This document shows positions 53,173 through 62,529 of a stretch of DNA of 64,000 nt, in pieces (the first letter of the stretch is position 1; every line of letters starts with the position of its first letter). The DNA is from Mycolicibacterium lutetiense. Its GTDB lineage: Bacteria; Actinomycetota; Actinomycetes; Mycobacteriales; Mycobacteriaceae. The stretch covers positions 62,001 through 126,000 of the forward strand of contig NZ_JAGIOP010000002.1 in NCBI RefSeq assembly GCF_017876775.1. The letters run 5' to 3'. The notes under the pieces are model-generated. The model was not told the origin of the DNA. It worked only from the letters and a program-made list of their open reading frames with translations, and searched no databases. The position numbers and the translations under genes were made by a program.

Positions 53173-55455
53173 TCAGTCCTCCTTGCGGATCAACCGTCCC
53201 AGCGCTTCACGATCGGGCGCCAGCAGTTCATCGATGCGGGCCTGGTTCACATCGGCCACGATGATCTCGCCGACCTCCTGGTACACATCGCTGAAGATGC
53301 CGTGCGCCTTCATCTTCTCGGTCTGATAGACGTTGTCCTCGGTCGGCGTCACGTAATAGACGATCTCCGGCTTGAACCGGTGGATGAGCCATACATGTAT
53401 CAGATCCATCAGGCGCTTCTTGCGCAGCTTCTCGGCGAAGGTGTTCTGGTCCCGCACCGTCAGAATGTTTCGGCCATGCCGGTCCTTGATGGGGTCGACG
53501 ACAACGTTGGCCAGCGGCTCGTCACCGCTGCCGTAGATACCGAGGTCGAGCACGTCCGATCCGGCGCGGCGCGGCCGCAGCTGCACCCGCAGGTTCTCGC
53601 CGATCTTGTAGTGATCGCCCCACATCGCCAGCCACTCCTCGAGCAGCTTCTTGGGCACCTCGGTCTGGACCAGATGCTGATGCTGCGTGGAGCCGGCGCC
53701 CATCGACTTGGTGGTGGCGGTGCGGCCGGACGACGCCGCCAGCGCCGCATCGCTGCGCGGGCCGCCCACCAGGGTCTGCGGTGTTCGATAGGGAGATTCG
53801 ACGAGTCGCATCTTGCGTTGCAGACGGGCCAACGCCAGCATGCCTTCCTGCTGGAGCGAGGTGGCGAACTCCTCGCACGCCACGCCGTCGACCTGGTGGC
53901 CGCCGTAGGTGATGAAGTTGAAGACGAACCCCATCTTGCCGAGTTCCTCCGGGAACGCCCGCATCTCGTCATCGGTCATCCCGGTGGTGTCCCAGTTGAA
54001 CGACGGTGACAGGTTGTAGGCGAGCATCTGGTCGGGGTACTCGGCGTGGATCGCGTCGGCGAACTGCTTGGCGTCGGCCAGGTCGGCGGTCTTGGTCTCC
54101 ATCCACAGGATGTCGGCGAAAGGCGTGGCCGCCAGCGACTTCGCGATCGCGTACGGAATGCCACCGCGAACCTGGTAGTAGCCCTCGGGGGTCTTCACCC
54201 GCTCGCAGTCCCAGGCCACGTCGGCGCCGATCTCCTGCGCCTTCTGCTGCGCCGTGTACAGCGATGCTCGCGCGGCGAAGGCACGCCAGTCGGTGGCGCT
54301 CATCGCGACCGGTTCTCCCTCGCGTTGCCGGTATTCCAGCAGTTCGGCGACCGCCTCGCCGTAGGTGTTGAGGCCGGCGTCGGCCTGCCAGGCCTCGACG
54401 AACGCCGACTCGACCTCGTCGAACAGGGCATCCACCGAGGCGCCGGCCCGGTGGCCCTTCGCGGCGTCGTCGATCGTGTTCGTGATGCCCTGGCGATCCA
54501 GCCAGGCCTCGGCGGTCGCGTACTCGCCGTCGGGTAGCGCATACAGCAGGTGGCCGTTGAGTTCGGTGACGCCTTGGTCGTAGAACCGACGCACCATCGC
54601 CAGGAAACACGATTTGTAGGTCGGTACCGAGAGGTTCGTCGCCCCCAACAGGAACGGCTGGTCGCGCTCATCGGCGCGGCTGTCGATCAGGTTGGCCGCC
54701 TCGGCGTCGGTGCGGGCGACGATGATGCCGGGCACCCGCATGATGTCCAGCTGGAACCGGGCGGTGTTGAGCCGCTTGATCTGCTCGTCGGACGGCACCA
54801 GCACCTTGCCACCCTGGTGCCCGCATTTCTTCGTGCCGGGACGCTGATCCTCGATGTGGTAGCCCGGCACCCCGGATTCGACGAAGCGACGGATCAGGTT
54901 GCGCACGTGCGGATCGCCGCCGTGTCCGGTGTCGGCGTCGGCGATGATGAACGGGCGGTAATCGACCGCCGGGGTGGCTGCGCGCTGTTCGGGCGTCATC
55001 CGCAGTCGCAGATACTGCTGATTGCGGTCGGCGGTCAGCAGCGCCCGCACCAGCCCGGCCGCCTCGTCGGGCACCTGGCTCAGCGGGTAGCTCGCCAGGT
55101 CGGGCCCGGGATCCTCACTGATCGAGCCTTTCGCCGAGGTGGCCCAGCCGCCGAGGTAGATCCCCCTGATTCCCATCCGTTTCATCACCACGGCCTGACC
55201 TGGCGAATACGGCCCGAAGGTGGTGATGCTCAGCTTCTGCGCGAACAGGTCACGAAGGTAGAGGAAGAAGTCGGTGGCGGCCTCGCGCGCCACCGGATAA
55301 TCCGACGGGATGGTGCCGCGCTGCTCAGCGACCTGCCGCGCCGTGTATAGCCGGGTGATGCCCTCGAACCGAGAGCTGTCGATGTAGACCTGCGTGGCTT
55401 CGACATCCTTCTCGAACGACGAGTTGGTCTGTGCGTTGGCGTCGGTGGTGGCCAT
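53173..55455 (-). CDS. aceA: isocitrate lyase, long form (AceA/Icl2)
   Basis: 760 aa. Catalytic loop KKCGH (209-213, nucleophile Cys211), metal site [10 protein letters not shown], and HIEDQRPG. The extra C-terminal domain (from about 500: [17 protein letters not shown] ... GRLIRKED) is the mark of the long mycobacterial Icl2. Cleaves isocitrate to glyoxylate and succinate (glyoxylate shunt); also methylisocitrate in mycobacteria. Intact, unlike the split aceAa/aceAb of M. tuberculosis H37Rv. Monocistronic. Confidence 0.96.
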   Translation of the reverse strand: MATTDANAQTNSSFEKDVEATQVYIDSSRFEGITRLYTARQVAEQRGTIPSDYPVAREAATDFFLYLRDLFAQKLSITTFGPYSPGQAVVMKRMGIRGIYLGGWATSAKGSISEDPGPDLASYPLSQVPDEAAGLVRALLTADRNQQYLRLRMTPEQRAATPAVDYRPFIIADADTGHGGDPHVRNLIRRFVESGVPGYHIEDQRPGTKKCGHQGGKVLVPSDEQIKRLNTARFQLDIMRVPGIIVARTDAEAANLIDSRADERDQPFLLGATNLSVPTYKSCFLAMVRRFYDQGVTELNGHLLYALPDGEYATAEAWLDRQGITNTIDDAAKGHRAGASVDALFDEVESAFVEAWQADAGLNTYGEAVAELLEYRQREGEPVAMSATDWRAFAARASLYTAQQKAQEIGADVAWDCERVKTPEGYYQVRGGIPYAIAKSLAATPFADILWMETKTADLADAKQFADAIHAEYPDQMLAYNLSPSFNWDTTGMTDDEMRAFPEELGKMGFVFNFITYGGHQVDGVACEEFATSLQQEGMLALARLQRKMRLVESPYRTPQTLVGGPRSDAALAASSGRTATTKSMGAGSTQHQHLVQTEVPKKLLEEWLAMWGDHYKIGENLRVQLRPRRAGSDVLDLGIYGSGDEPLANVVVDPIKDRHGRNILTVRDQNTFAEKLRKKRLMDLIHVWLIHRFKPEIVYYVTPTEDNVYQTEKMKAHGIFSDVYQEVGEIIVADVNQARIDELLAPDREALGRLIRKED

Positions 55456-55522
55456 GTCTGCGCTCCTGAACTCGGGTACTGGTGATTATCGCGGGATGCG
55501 GGCCGTGACGGACCCAGTTGGC

Positions 55523-55536
55523 GCAAATCGGCAAAC
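55523..55536 (-). promoter_or_regulatory. possible RamB-like box upstream of aceA
   Basis: On the aceA strand GTTTGCCGATTTGC lies 68-81 nt upstream of the start. Two TTTGC units fit the RamB consensus (ACTTTGCAAA) only loosely. RamB controls isocitrate lyase in related actinobacteria. Weak sequence support. Confidence 0.3.
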
Positions 55537-55672
55537 TCCTCCGGGTCGCGGCTGTCGCACGTTGCGGTGGACAATTTCCAAAGACGGCCGATGTCAGGGT
55601 GTTTCGCGAGCGGGATGGTCGAGTTGGATCGATGTCGCCGTGAGCTACCCGCCGGCGGCCTAGGATCGGCAG

Positions 55673-55828
55673 ATGTCGAAGTTCACCAGGAAAGTGAAGT
55701 CGATCTTCAGCAGGCGCCGGCCGGTGACACCGCAGGATGCCGCCGAGATCAACGACTGGGTCAGCGAGGGCGGTGCGTTGCACCCCGACGGTCCGCCAGA
55801 CATCATCGATCCGAAGAAGAAGCGCTGA
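55673..55828 (+). CDS. small basic protein (51 aa)
   Basis: Found by hand. MSKFTRKVKSIFSRRRPVTP start, then an amphipathic segment QDAAEINDWVSEGG, a PDGPPDIIDP turn and a Lys-rich end. The stop overlaps the next ATG (TGATG), so it is coupled to the DUF4267 gene. Unknown role; possibly a membrane-surface peptide. Confidence 0.65.
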   Translation: MSKFTRKVKSIFSRRRPVTPQDAAEINDWVSEGGALHPDGPPDIIDPKKKR

Positions 55829-56229
55829 TGGCGGACGCAGTCGCGCTGGCCGCCGGCGCCATCCGCTTCGCGTCGGGCGTCTCGTTTCTCGTCGACCCGT
55901 TGCGGGCCAACCGACTGTGGGGCGCACGGAACGAACCCGACACGACGGCACAGCTGCTGTTGCGGTCGATGGGATATCGCGATGCGCTGATCGGCGGGCT
56001 GCTGCTGGCGGCGGGATTACGAGGCAAGGACACCCGCGGCTGGTTCCTGGCCTCCGGCGGTGCCGACGCCGCCGACCTGCTCGGCGGCGTCGCGGTCCAC
56101 GACCAGATGCCGCGGTCGCAGCAGGTCATCGGCCTCGGGGGAGCCGTGGTCGGCATCGGGGTCGGTCTGTGGGGTGCCACCCGCCGGCGGGAGCGTGCCA
56201 CCGACCGGCAGTCGATCAGCCCGGTCTAG
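55828..56229 (+). CDS. DUF4267-like small membrane protein
   Basis: 133 aa with four short hydrophobic helices: VALAAGAIRFASGVSFLV, MGYRDALIGGLLLAAG, GADAADLLGGVAVH and VIGLGGAVVGIGVGLWG. The Arg-Asp motif GYRDALIG is typical of the family. Coupled to the 51-aa gene. Its end overlaps the end of the MFS gene by 4 nt on the other strand. Confidence 0.8.
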   Translation: MADAVALAAGAIRFASGVSFLVDPLRANRLWGARNEPDTTAQLLLRSMGYRDALIGGLLLAAGLRGKDTRGWFLASGGADAADLLGGVAVHDQMPRSQQVIGLGGAVVGIGVGLWGATRRRERATDRQSISPV

Positions 56230-57485
56230 GTAGCCGTCTCGATGATGTCGGCGCGGTACCAACGTGCAGCGATGAGGTAGCAGCCCATCGCCATCAGCTG
56301 CAGCGCCGGCACCAGGATCAGCAGGGCCCGCCCCAACGCCTGCGCGCCGAGATCGGCAGTTAGCGCGTCACTGATCAGGCCGGTGACGAACGGGCCGACG
56401 GACCCCAGGGTGGCGTTGAAGAACAGGAAGATCGCCGACGCGGTGGCCCGTTGCCCCGGCAGGACCAGACGGTGGATGGCCGCGATCGACGGGGCCAGGT
56501 ACGCCGTGCCGATGATGTAGCTGAGCGCCAGGAACCACACGCATGCCAGGCGGCTTTCGACGGTGAACGCCAAGACCGAGGCCGGCAACAGCAGGGCCGT
56601 CGTCGCCACCACGATCCAGAGCAGCCAGCGGGCATCGCGCACCGCCAATCGATCGGCCAGGCGACCCACGATCAGCAGCCCGAGCACCCCTCCCAGGCCG
56701 GTGGCCAGGCCGTACTCCCACCCGACCTCGCTGAGCGACATGGACCGCGTCCGCATCAGGAATGCCGGGGAGAAGGTGGTCAGCGAGTAACCGGCCGCCG
56801 AGACCAGCGCGGTCCCGCCGATGACGGCCAGGAAGCTGCGTTTACGCAGCAGAGCCCACCACTTGACCGTGACGTCCTGATCCCGGTGTACCGCAACCGG
56901 CAGCGATTGGCGGGTCCCGACGATCAACAGCACCAACGGGGCGAACACCACGCTGAACGCACCCATCACTACGAAAGCCATTCGCCAGCCCAGGTTTTCG
57001 GCCAGCAACCCGCCGCCGATGAGGCTGGTGGCGCTGGCCAGCGGGATCGCGAAGGTGATGACTGCCAGCGGCGCCGCGCGACGTTCCGGGGCGAAGTTGC
57101 GGGCCACGTAGGCATGGGCGGCCGGGGTACTGCCCGCCTCGCCCACCGCGACGCCCACCCGGGTGAGCGCGAGCTGAAAACCGGATTGCACGGCACCGCC
57201 GAGCATGGTCATGCTGCCCCATAGCGTCAGACAGGCGGCGATCACCGCGCCGAACGCCCCGCGGTCGGCGACCCGGGCCGCCGCGACGCCGAGTACCGCG
57301 TACACGATCAGAAAGCCGAAGCCGTTGATCACCCCGATCGCGGTGTCCGACAGGGCAAGGTCGTGTTTGATCGGCTCGGCCAGGACCGAGGGCAGGAACC
57401 GGTCGACGTAGTTGAGGGTGCCGGCCAGAGTCAGCAGCGCGACCGCGGCCCATGCGCGTCGTGGTGGGTGGCCGGCCTCAATCAC
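56226..57485 (-). CDS. MFS transporter
   Basis: 419 aa, 12 membrane helices. NYVDRFLPSVL near TM1 (as in the phthalate/sugar-acid permease branch), VADRG after TM2-3, GEAGSTPAAHAYVARNF after TM4, and a central basic loop. GTG at 57485 overlaps the SDR gene end by 8 nt; upstream starts at 57584 would give a non-helical leader. Probably exports or imports an organic acid or steroid-related compound; substrate unknown. Operon with the SDR. Confidence 0.88.
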   Translation of the reverse strand: MIEAGHPPRRAWAAVALLTLAGTLNYVDRFLPSVLAEPIKHDLALSDTAIGVINGFGFLIVYAVLGVAAARVADRGAFGAVIAACLTLWGSMTMLGGAVQSGFQLALTRVGVAVGEAGSTPAAHAYVARNFAPERRAAPLAVITFAIPLASATSLIGGGLLAENLGWRMAFVVMGAFSVVFAPLVLLIVGTRQSLPVAVHRDQDVTVKWWALLRKRSFLAVIGGTALVSAAGYSLTTFSPAFLMRTRSMSLSEVGWEYGLATGLGGVLGLLIVGRLADRLAVRDARWLLWIVVATTALLLPASVLAFTVESRLACVWFLALSYIIGTAYLAPSIAAIHRLVLPGQRATASAIFLFFNATLGSVGPFVTGLISDALTADLGAQALGRALLILVPALQLMAMGCYLIAARWYRADIIETAT

Positions 57486-58386
57486 GCCGAATGCCGCGGC
57501 TGAATCGCCACAGGTACCGCGGCAGCCGGCGTAGCGGAACGGCCTTCGGCCACTCCTGGGGACGGAAGAAGGCGTCGGAGCCACCGTCGACGAAAATCAC
57601 ACTGCCACAAAGGAAGTCGGCCGAGTCCGACAGCATGAAACACATCCAGTCGGCGAGGTGGCCGGCGTCGCCGTACCCGCCGACCGGTACCGGGAACTTC
57701 CGAACGGCGGCACCCTCGCGTGGATCGGCGAGTTGGGCCTGTAGGAGTGGAGTCAGGATGGCGCCCGGGGCCAACGCGTTCAGTCGGATACCGGCACCGG
57801 CCCAGGCGGCAGTGACCGCATTGGTCCGTAGCCAGCGGCTAACCGCAATCTTGGAAGCCGCATACATGAGGGCCGACCCGTTCCGGCCCAACAGGCGCAG
57901 CGAGCGGACCGCCCGGTCGGTGTCGCGCGCCAACAATGCCCGAATGGTGCGGCGGGGAACGATCGGTACCGTCGTCGTCGAATTGCTGGAGATCACCACG
58001 ACTTTGGCGCGGTCGGCCTTGGCCAGGGCGGGCCGCCAGGCATCGAGGAGTTCGACCACTCCGAGAAAGTTGACCTCGGCGATCAATCGGTTGCGGTCGG
58101 CACCCGGGCCGGGGCCGAGGCCGGCAGCCAGCACAGCTCCGTCGAGCACTCCACCGCACGCGGCCAGCACGCCGTCGGCGGCTGCCCGGCGGCCCTGCGG
58201 GGTGGACAGATCGGCGACGACCTGGCCTTCTTTGAGGTCAACACCGATCACGGTGTGTCCGAGATCCTGGAGTCGTTGGGTGACCTGCAATCCCATGCCG
58301 GATGCGGACCCGGTGACCGCGTAGGTGCCGATGATCGTCTCCTTTGCCGCCCGATACCGGGCTGGTGTGGCGGCCAAAGATAGCAT
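57478..58386 (-). CDS. short-chain dehydrogenase/reductase
   Basis: 302 aa from ATG at 58386. Cofactor motif TGSASGMG, with Asp of VIGVDLKEG favouring NAD. Ser in VVISSNST, Tyr/Lys in YAASK. The mature similarity begins at GTYAVTG: an AAAGGAG lies just before, so a non-standard ATC start at about 58338 is conceivable. Coupled to the MFS gene. Likely acts on a steroid or alcohol substrate; not assigned. Confidence 0.87.
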   Translation of the reverse strand: MLSLAATPARYRAAKETIIGTYAVTGSASGMGLQVTQRLQDLGHTVIGVDLKEGQVVADLSTPQGRRAAADGVLAACGGVLDGAVLAAGLGPGPGADRNRLIAEVNFLGVVELLDAWRPALAKADRAKVVVISSNSTTTVPIVPRRTIRALLARDTDRAVRSLRLLGRNGSALMYAASKIAVSRWLRTNAVTAAWAGAGIRLNALAPGAILTPLLQAQLADPREGAAVRKFPVPVGGYGDAGHLADWMCFMLSDSADFLCGSVIFVDGGSDAFFRPQEWPKAVPLRRLPRYLWRFSRGIRRD

Positions 58387-58393
58387 CCGAGGG

Positions 58394-58929
58394 ATGACCG
58401 ACCTTGCCAGATACGGGCCGTGGGCCGTGATCGCCGGCGGCTCCGAAGGTGTGGGCGCGGAGTTCGCCCGCCTGCTCGCCGAGGACGGGTTCAACCTGGT
58501 CTTGCTGGCGCGCAAGGCCGGCCCGCTGGAAGCCACCGCGCAACGGCCGGGAGCTGGGCGTGCAGGTGCGCACGCTGCCGGTGGACTTGGTGGACAGTTC
58601 GTCGACCTCAACGTGACCCGGATGATGGAGTTGTCCAGCACTTCGGCAGGCCGATGGCCGCGCGCGGCCGGGGCGGCATCCTGCTGGTGGGGTCGCTGGC
58701 GGGTTATGCGGGATCGATGCGCCACAACGTCGACGTGCTGGAGCTGGTGCTCGGGGTGACCCGCACGCCGGCGATGCAGCGCGCCGGCCTGAACTTCGAC
58801 GCCCCGGGCATGCTGATCAACGATCCCGCCGAGGTTGCCCGCGAAGGACTGGACCACCTTGGTCGGGCCCAGGTGATGCTCACGTCCGACGCTGCCATCC
58901 GCGACCTGATCAACAGGCGAGCGCAGTGA
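58394..58929 (+). pseudogene. decayed short-chain dehydrogenase
   Basis: Starts well (MTDLARYGPWAVIAGGSEGVG, NADP motif GGSEGVG), then a frameshift near 58545. The sense continues as RELGVQVRTLPVDLVDS, then a deletion, FVDLNVTRMMEL, a one-base loss near 58637 and VQHFGRPMAARGRGGILLVGS, then a deletion that removes YxxxK, and VDVLELVLGVTRTPAM. At least two frameshifts and two internal deletions. Not functional. Confidence 0.88.
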
Positions 58930-59262
58930 CGACGTCCGAGGTGGCAGCACCGGAGGCGCGGCTGCGCCGCCTGGAGGACGAACGCGACATCGCCCGGTTA
59001 GTGGCGTCCTACGGCCCGCATGTGGACGCCGCCGACGCCGACGGCACTGCCGCGCGGTGGGCGACCGACGGCCAGTTACGAGGTCGAGGGCTGGACGATA
59101 GCCGGCCGCGCAGATGTCCACGCGATGGTCAGCTCGACATCTCACTGTGCCCTGGTGGCCTCGGGCTGCAGCCACTTCCTCGGGCCCGCTGTGGTGACGG
59201 TTGACACCGACACCGCGGTGGCGGTGTGTGAGTCGCTGGTGCTGGTGCGCCGATTCCGGTGA
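58926..59262 (+). pseudogene. decayed SnoaL-like protein
   Basis: Frame 1 (58926-about 59079) reads EARLRRLEDERDIARLVASYGPHVDAAD, typical of nuclear-transport-factor-2 proteins. The rest is in another frame: YEVEGWTIAGRADVHAMVSS ... FLGPAVVTVDTDTAVAVCESLVLVRRF, so one frameshift at about 59078. The C-terminal strands are missing. GTG start overlaps the previous pseudogene (GTGA). Probably once an operon with it. Confidence 0.85.
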
Positions 59263-59430
59263 TCCGGGAGTCGGTGCCGACCATCGCGCAGGCACCCGGC
59301 GGCCCACCGGCAGCCGAGCCGCACCTTGCGGCAGATCCGGCGCCCGGCCCGGCGGCAGTGCCACTGCCCGCACCTGCGCCTGCAGCCTGTGTTTCCTCGG
59401 CGCGATGCCGTAGCAGGGAGCCCGCCCGAA

Positions 59431-60435
59431 TTACGGCATGGTCGCCACGTTGTTCCAGAAATGCCTGAGACTGTCGGTACCGCCGAACAACGTTGTGAAA
59501 TTGGTGGAATCGACCAGGACGATATCGCCGGCCCGACCACCCGCCGGGGGCATCCAGATCAGCGCGTTGAACTCGGTGTTGCCCGCCTCGGTGAACGGAT
59601 GCGGCCGGGTCGGGTCGACGCGCTGGCGCCCCAGCACCCGCAGTGCGCTGCTTTCCGGTGCGGTCAGTTGGTAGTGCGGCAGGTGCGGGTGGAAATTGAA
59701 GGTGGGGACATCGGCGAGCAAACCGGGGGAGTCCAGATCGCGCAGTGCCGTCAACGGGGCGATCTCGGTGGTGCCCTCCACCACCGCCGGACGTAGCCCC
59801 CAGACGTTGTGCACCGGGACGTCGAGCGCCGACATCAGCGAGCGGGTGTACTGCCCGAACCGCTGCTGCCGTGGCACCAGCGGATCGCCGTGATGCAGAT
59901 ACTCGACCTGGCGTCGGGCGTAATCGTCGGTGTCGCCGACATCGTGATGCGGCGCCAGCAGTAGACAGGTGCCCTCGCGCCGCAGCCAGCGACGGATCGC
60001 CTCGATCTCGGCGGCATTGGCCTCCTGTTCGGACAAGATGTGGTCGAGGCCGAACACCATCAGGGTGTCGCAGTCGTCGAGAATCCGCTCGTCGATCGGT
60101 AGCCGGTAGCCGGCCTGGTCGATCCGCTGGAACACGGCCACCGGGTGCCCGGTCGCTTCGCCGGCCAAGTCCTGGAAGGCCAGCGTCGACCGGTGGAACA
60201 ACTCCAGCGTTCCGGCGATGCCCTGCAGAAAAGCGGCTCCGTCGTATTCGGGTGTCTCGTATGCCGGCCACAGCACGTTGCGGACCTCGGTCATCGTGGA
60301 GAACCGGTTCTCCATGGCGGCCGGACTGCGCTGGGCTTCCCACGGGTAGCTCCACGTCCAGTAGATGCTGATCCGGCGGCATCCGTCGTGGCGGCGGGGA
60401 ACGTGTGTCTGGTTGTAGGTGCGGGCACCGGTCAA
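59431..60435 (-). CDS. conserved hypothetical protein downstream of DyP
   Basis: 334 aa, TTG start overlapping the DyP stop (TTGA). Soluble alpha/beta. Features: ILDDCDTLMVFGLDHILSEQE, GTCLLLAPHHDVGDTDDY, FNFHPHLPHYQL, and a DIVLVDSTNFTTLFGG strand-loop. The pattern of a sheet with conserved His/Asp resembles glutamine-amidotransferase-like or ThuA-like folds, but no catalytic Cys is clear. Third gene of the peroxidase operon; function unknown. Confidence 0.8.
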   Translation of the reverse strand: MTGARTYNQTHVPRRHDGCRRISIYWTWSYPWEAQRSPAAMENRFSTMTEVRNVLWPAYETPEYDGAAFLQGIAGTLELFHRSTLAFQDLAGEATGHPVAVFQRIDQAGYRLPIDERILDDCDTLMVFGLDHILSEQEANAAEIEAIRRWLRREGTCLLLAPHHDVGDTDDYARRQVEYLHHGDPLVPRQQRFGQYTRSLMSALDVPVHNVWGLRPAVVEGTTEIAPLTALRDLDSPGLLADVPTFNFHPHLPHYQLTAPESSALRVLGRQRVDPTRPHPFTEAGNTEFNALIWMPPAGGRAGDIVLVDSTNFTTLFGGTDSLRHFWNNVATMP

Positions 60436-61763
60436 GAGACGGCCTTTCCGTCTCCGGCGGCCAGGTACCGCAATGCCGACATACCCGGTAGTAAGAAGTA
60501 GGCGCCACCCCGAAGCGTGGTGAATGCCGGAATTCCCTTGTGTACCTTACGTATCGGCCGTTTGGGTACGGTGAAGTCCAGCGTGCCGTCCTGGGTGCCG
60601 CAAATCGGGTCGTGCTCGTTGTCCAGTTCGTGGAACGTCTTGTCGTTGATCCAGACGTTCTGCGCGAACTCGAACTGGCGCACCAGATCGGCGCAGATGA
60701 TGAACGCCGCGATACCACGCTCGGCACCGTCGTCGGGTGCGCCGTCGGGCAGGGCCGGGCCGTAGGTGGCGCCGCGCCGGATCATCCGGCGGCGGTTCAT
60801 GTAGTGCGCGGTGTCCCGTGGGTTGAGTCGGCGCGCATGTGACCCCAGCGGGCAGGCGTAGCCGAAGGGATCCATCTCTTTGTAGTTGAAATCGTTGTTG
60901 CGCATGGGATCTGCACCCAGCTCGGGATCGTCGTGCTCGGGTGCCAGCACCAGGGGAGCGCCGCTGCGCCACCGCCCCATGAACTTCGCCGCCAGCAGTT
61001 CCCCGGCTTCGGGTGAATCCGACCGTTCACGGATGTAATCCCGGAACAGCGTGACGTGCTCCTCGAGCCGGCGGTAGGCCATATAGCTGCCGTTGCGGGA
61101 CAACACCTCCGGCTTGGGCAGATTGGCGACCGGTCCGTCTTCATCGGGATAGCCGAGGATGAACTCACCGGGCTCCAGCGGATCACCCGAACCCGGGGTC
61201 GGCTCCTCCCCGGACCCCTTCATCACCGGTTGGGACAACCGGTCGCGAAATCCGAAGTGATCGTGGGCGTAGTTGAACGGTGGGCTCGCGTTCAGGTCCA
61301 GATAGGACAGGCTGCGTACCCCGTCGGTTCTGTCCAGCAGCTTGTCGTGCTCATCGATGGAACGACGGCACTGCTCGTCGGTGCGGGAGAACAGGATTGC
61401 GATGGCATGCAGGTCCTCGCCGGCCAGGCCGCCCAGCCAGTGTTCGGGTGCGGCCGCGCCGGTGTCACCCAGGATCGAGGCACGCTCCGCCATGCCCTGC
61501 CGGAACGCATCCGGGAAGCTGGCCAGCGCCTCCTCGTCGACGCCGAGTGCCCGCAATCCGGTCCAGGTGAAGGCCAACGTGACCCAACGGTCGGATTCGT
61601 CCATGGTCGCCACCGCGTCCGCGGCCGAGGACACCTTGTCCAGCAGCGCGGCGAGCCAGGCCCGGCCACCCTCGGGGGTGTCGAACGTCAGGAACTCGTA
61701 GCGCCCGGTCAGCGCCGGGGTGCGGGTAAGCAGGATGTGCTGGATCTCGTCGAACTCGAGCAC
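60432..61763 (-). CDS. DyP-type haem peroxidase
   Basis: 443 aa. GFRDRLSQP corresponds to the GxxDG motif with catalytic Asp174 (the second Gly is Arg). Proximal haem His309 in GSHARRLNPRD, and a distal Arg region follows (NRRRMIRRG). Long form of the family. No signal peptide or encapsulin tail obvious at its end. Oxidises dyes, lignin-related and unknown natural substrates with H2O2. Operon with one gene on each side. Confidence 0.9.
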   Translation of the reverse strand: MLEFDEIQHILLTRTPALTGRYEFLTFDTPEGGRAWLAALLDKVSSAADAVATMDESDRWVTLAFTWTGLRALGVDEEALASFPDAFRQGMAERASILGDTGAAAPEHWLGGLAGEDLHAIAILFSRTDEQCRRSIDEHDKLLDRTDGVRSLSYLDLNASPPFNYAHDHFGFRDRLSQPVMKGSGEEPTPGSGDPLEPGEFILGYPDEDGPVANLPKPEVLSRNGSYMAYRRLEEHVTLFRDYIRERSDSPEAGELLAAKFMGRWRSGAPLVLAPEHDDPELGADPMRNNDFNYKEMDPFGYACPLGSHARRLNPRDTAHYMNRRRMIRRGATYGPALPDGAPDDGAERGIAAFIICADLVRQFEFAQNVWINDKTFHELDNEHDPICGTQDGTLDFTVPKRPIRKVHKGIPAFTTLRGGAYFLLPGMSALRYLAAGDGKAVS

Positions 61764-61769
61764 GGTCGG

Positions 61770-62330
61770 CTACTGCATCTGGTCGAGCATGTCCGAGAAG
61801 GCCGCCTTGAGTCGCAGGGCCTTCTTGATCTCATCGGCGGTGACGTACGGATACTCGCCGTATTCCAGGAAGCTCGGAACCTGGTGCGCCCGGACGAACT
61901 CGATGAACGCCTGTGGGTTCTCCTTCCAATCCTCGGGAAACCCCTCCAGATGGGTGAACACCGTGGTGATGCCGGTGCTACTGAACAATTGCACCGCATC
62001 CTCGGTGTACTTGTCGAAATCGGTGTCGAAGATGCCCTGGTATTGGAAATGTAGACCCGACCCGACATCAAAAAGTACCCAACGCAAATAATGCAGTCGC
62101 AGTGGCGCGAGTACGTCCGGACTGCCGGCGATCGCCGCCTCGATTTGCTTGCCGTATTCGCGCACTACCTCTTCCCGCCCCTCCTTCACCTTCGCGATGA
62201 TGGAGAAGCCGTGGCAGGCAGGTGTCCTCGGGTAGACGGGCCCATACCTGCCTTGTTCGAGTTCGAAATAGCCCTCCGGCGGAATGGCCAGCGCGGCGGG
62301 CTTGGTCCAGTCGGGTTTGTTCGCAGTCAC
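61770..62330 (-). CDS. conserved hypothetical protein, first gene of DyP operon
   Basis: 186 aa, GTG at 62330. Layout like a ferredoxin-like alpha/beta dimer: HGFSIIAKVKEGREEVVREYG, LRLHYLRWVLFDVGSGLHFQYQG, FDKYTEDAVQLFSSTGITTVFTH (in part). A similar fold is seen in DyP and chlorite-dismutase relatives, so it may be a partner or a haem-free relative. 6 bp before the DyP start. Upstream frame extension (to 62513) lacks similarity. Confidence 0.8.
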   Translation of the reverse strand: MTANKPDWTKPAALAIPPEGYFELEQGRYGPVYPRTPACHGFSIIAKVKEGREEVVREYGKQIEAAIAGSPDVLAPLRLHYLRWVLFDVGSGLHFQYQGIFDTDFDKYTEDAVQLFSSTGITTVFTHLEGFPEDWKENPQAFIEFVRAHQVPSFLEYGEYPYVTADEIKKALRLKAAFSDMLDQMQ

Positions 62331-62529
62331 TTTGGCACCCCCAGGTGTAGTCAGGTAGGACGGAACGCTAGCACCCTCATTAAGTCGGGGACGGGGATTG
62401 CATTGACGGCTTGTCTGAATTTGTCGGGGCATCTGAGGGAAAACTCGGAAAACGCGCGTACCGGGCGTATCGTTCGCTGGGTCGGGGCCATTTGAGGGGT
62501 TGGCCGCGGCCATCTCCTGGCCCGATCCA

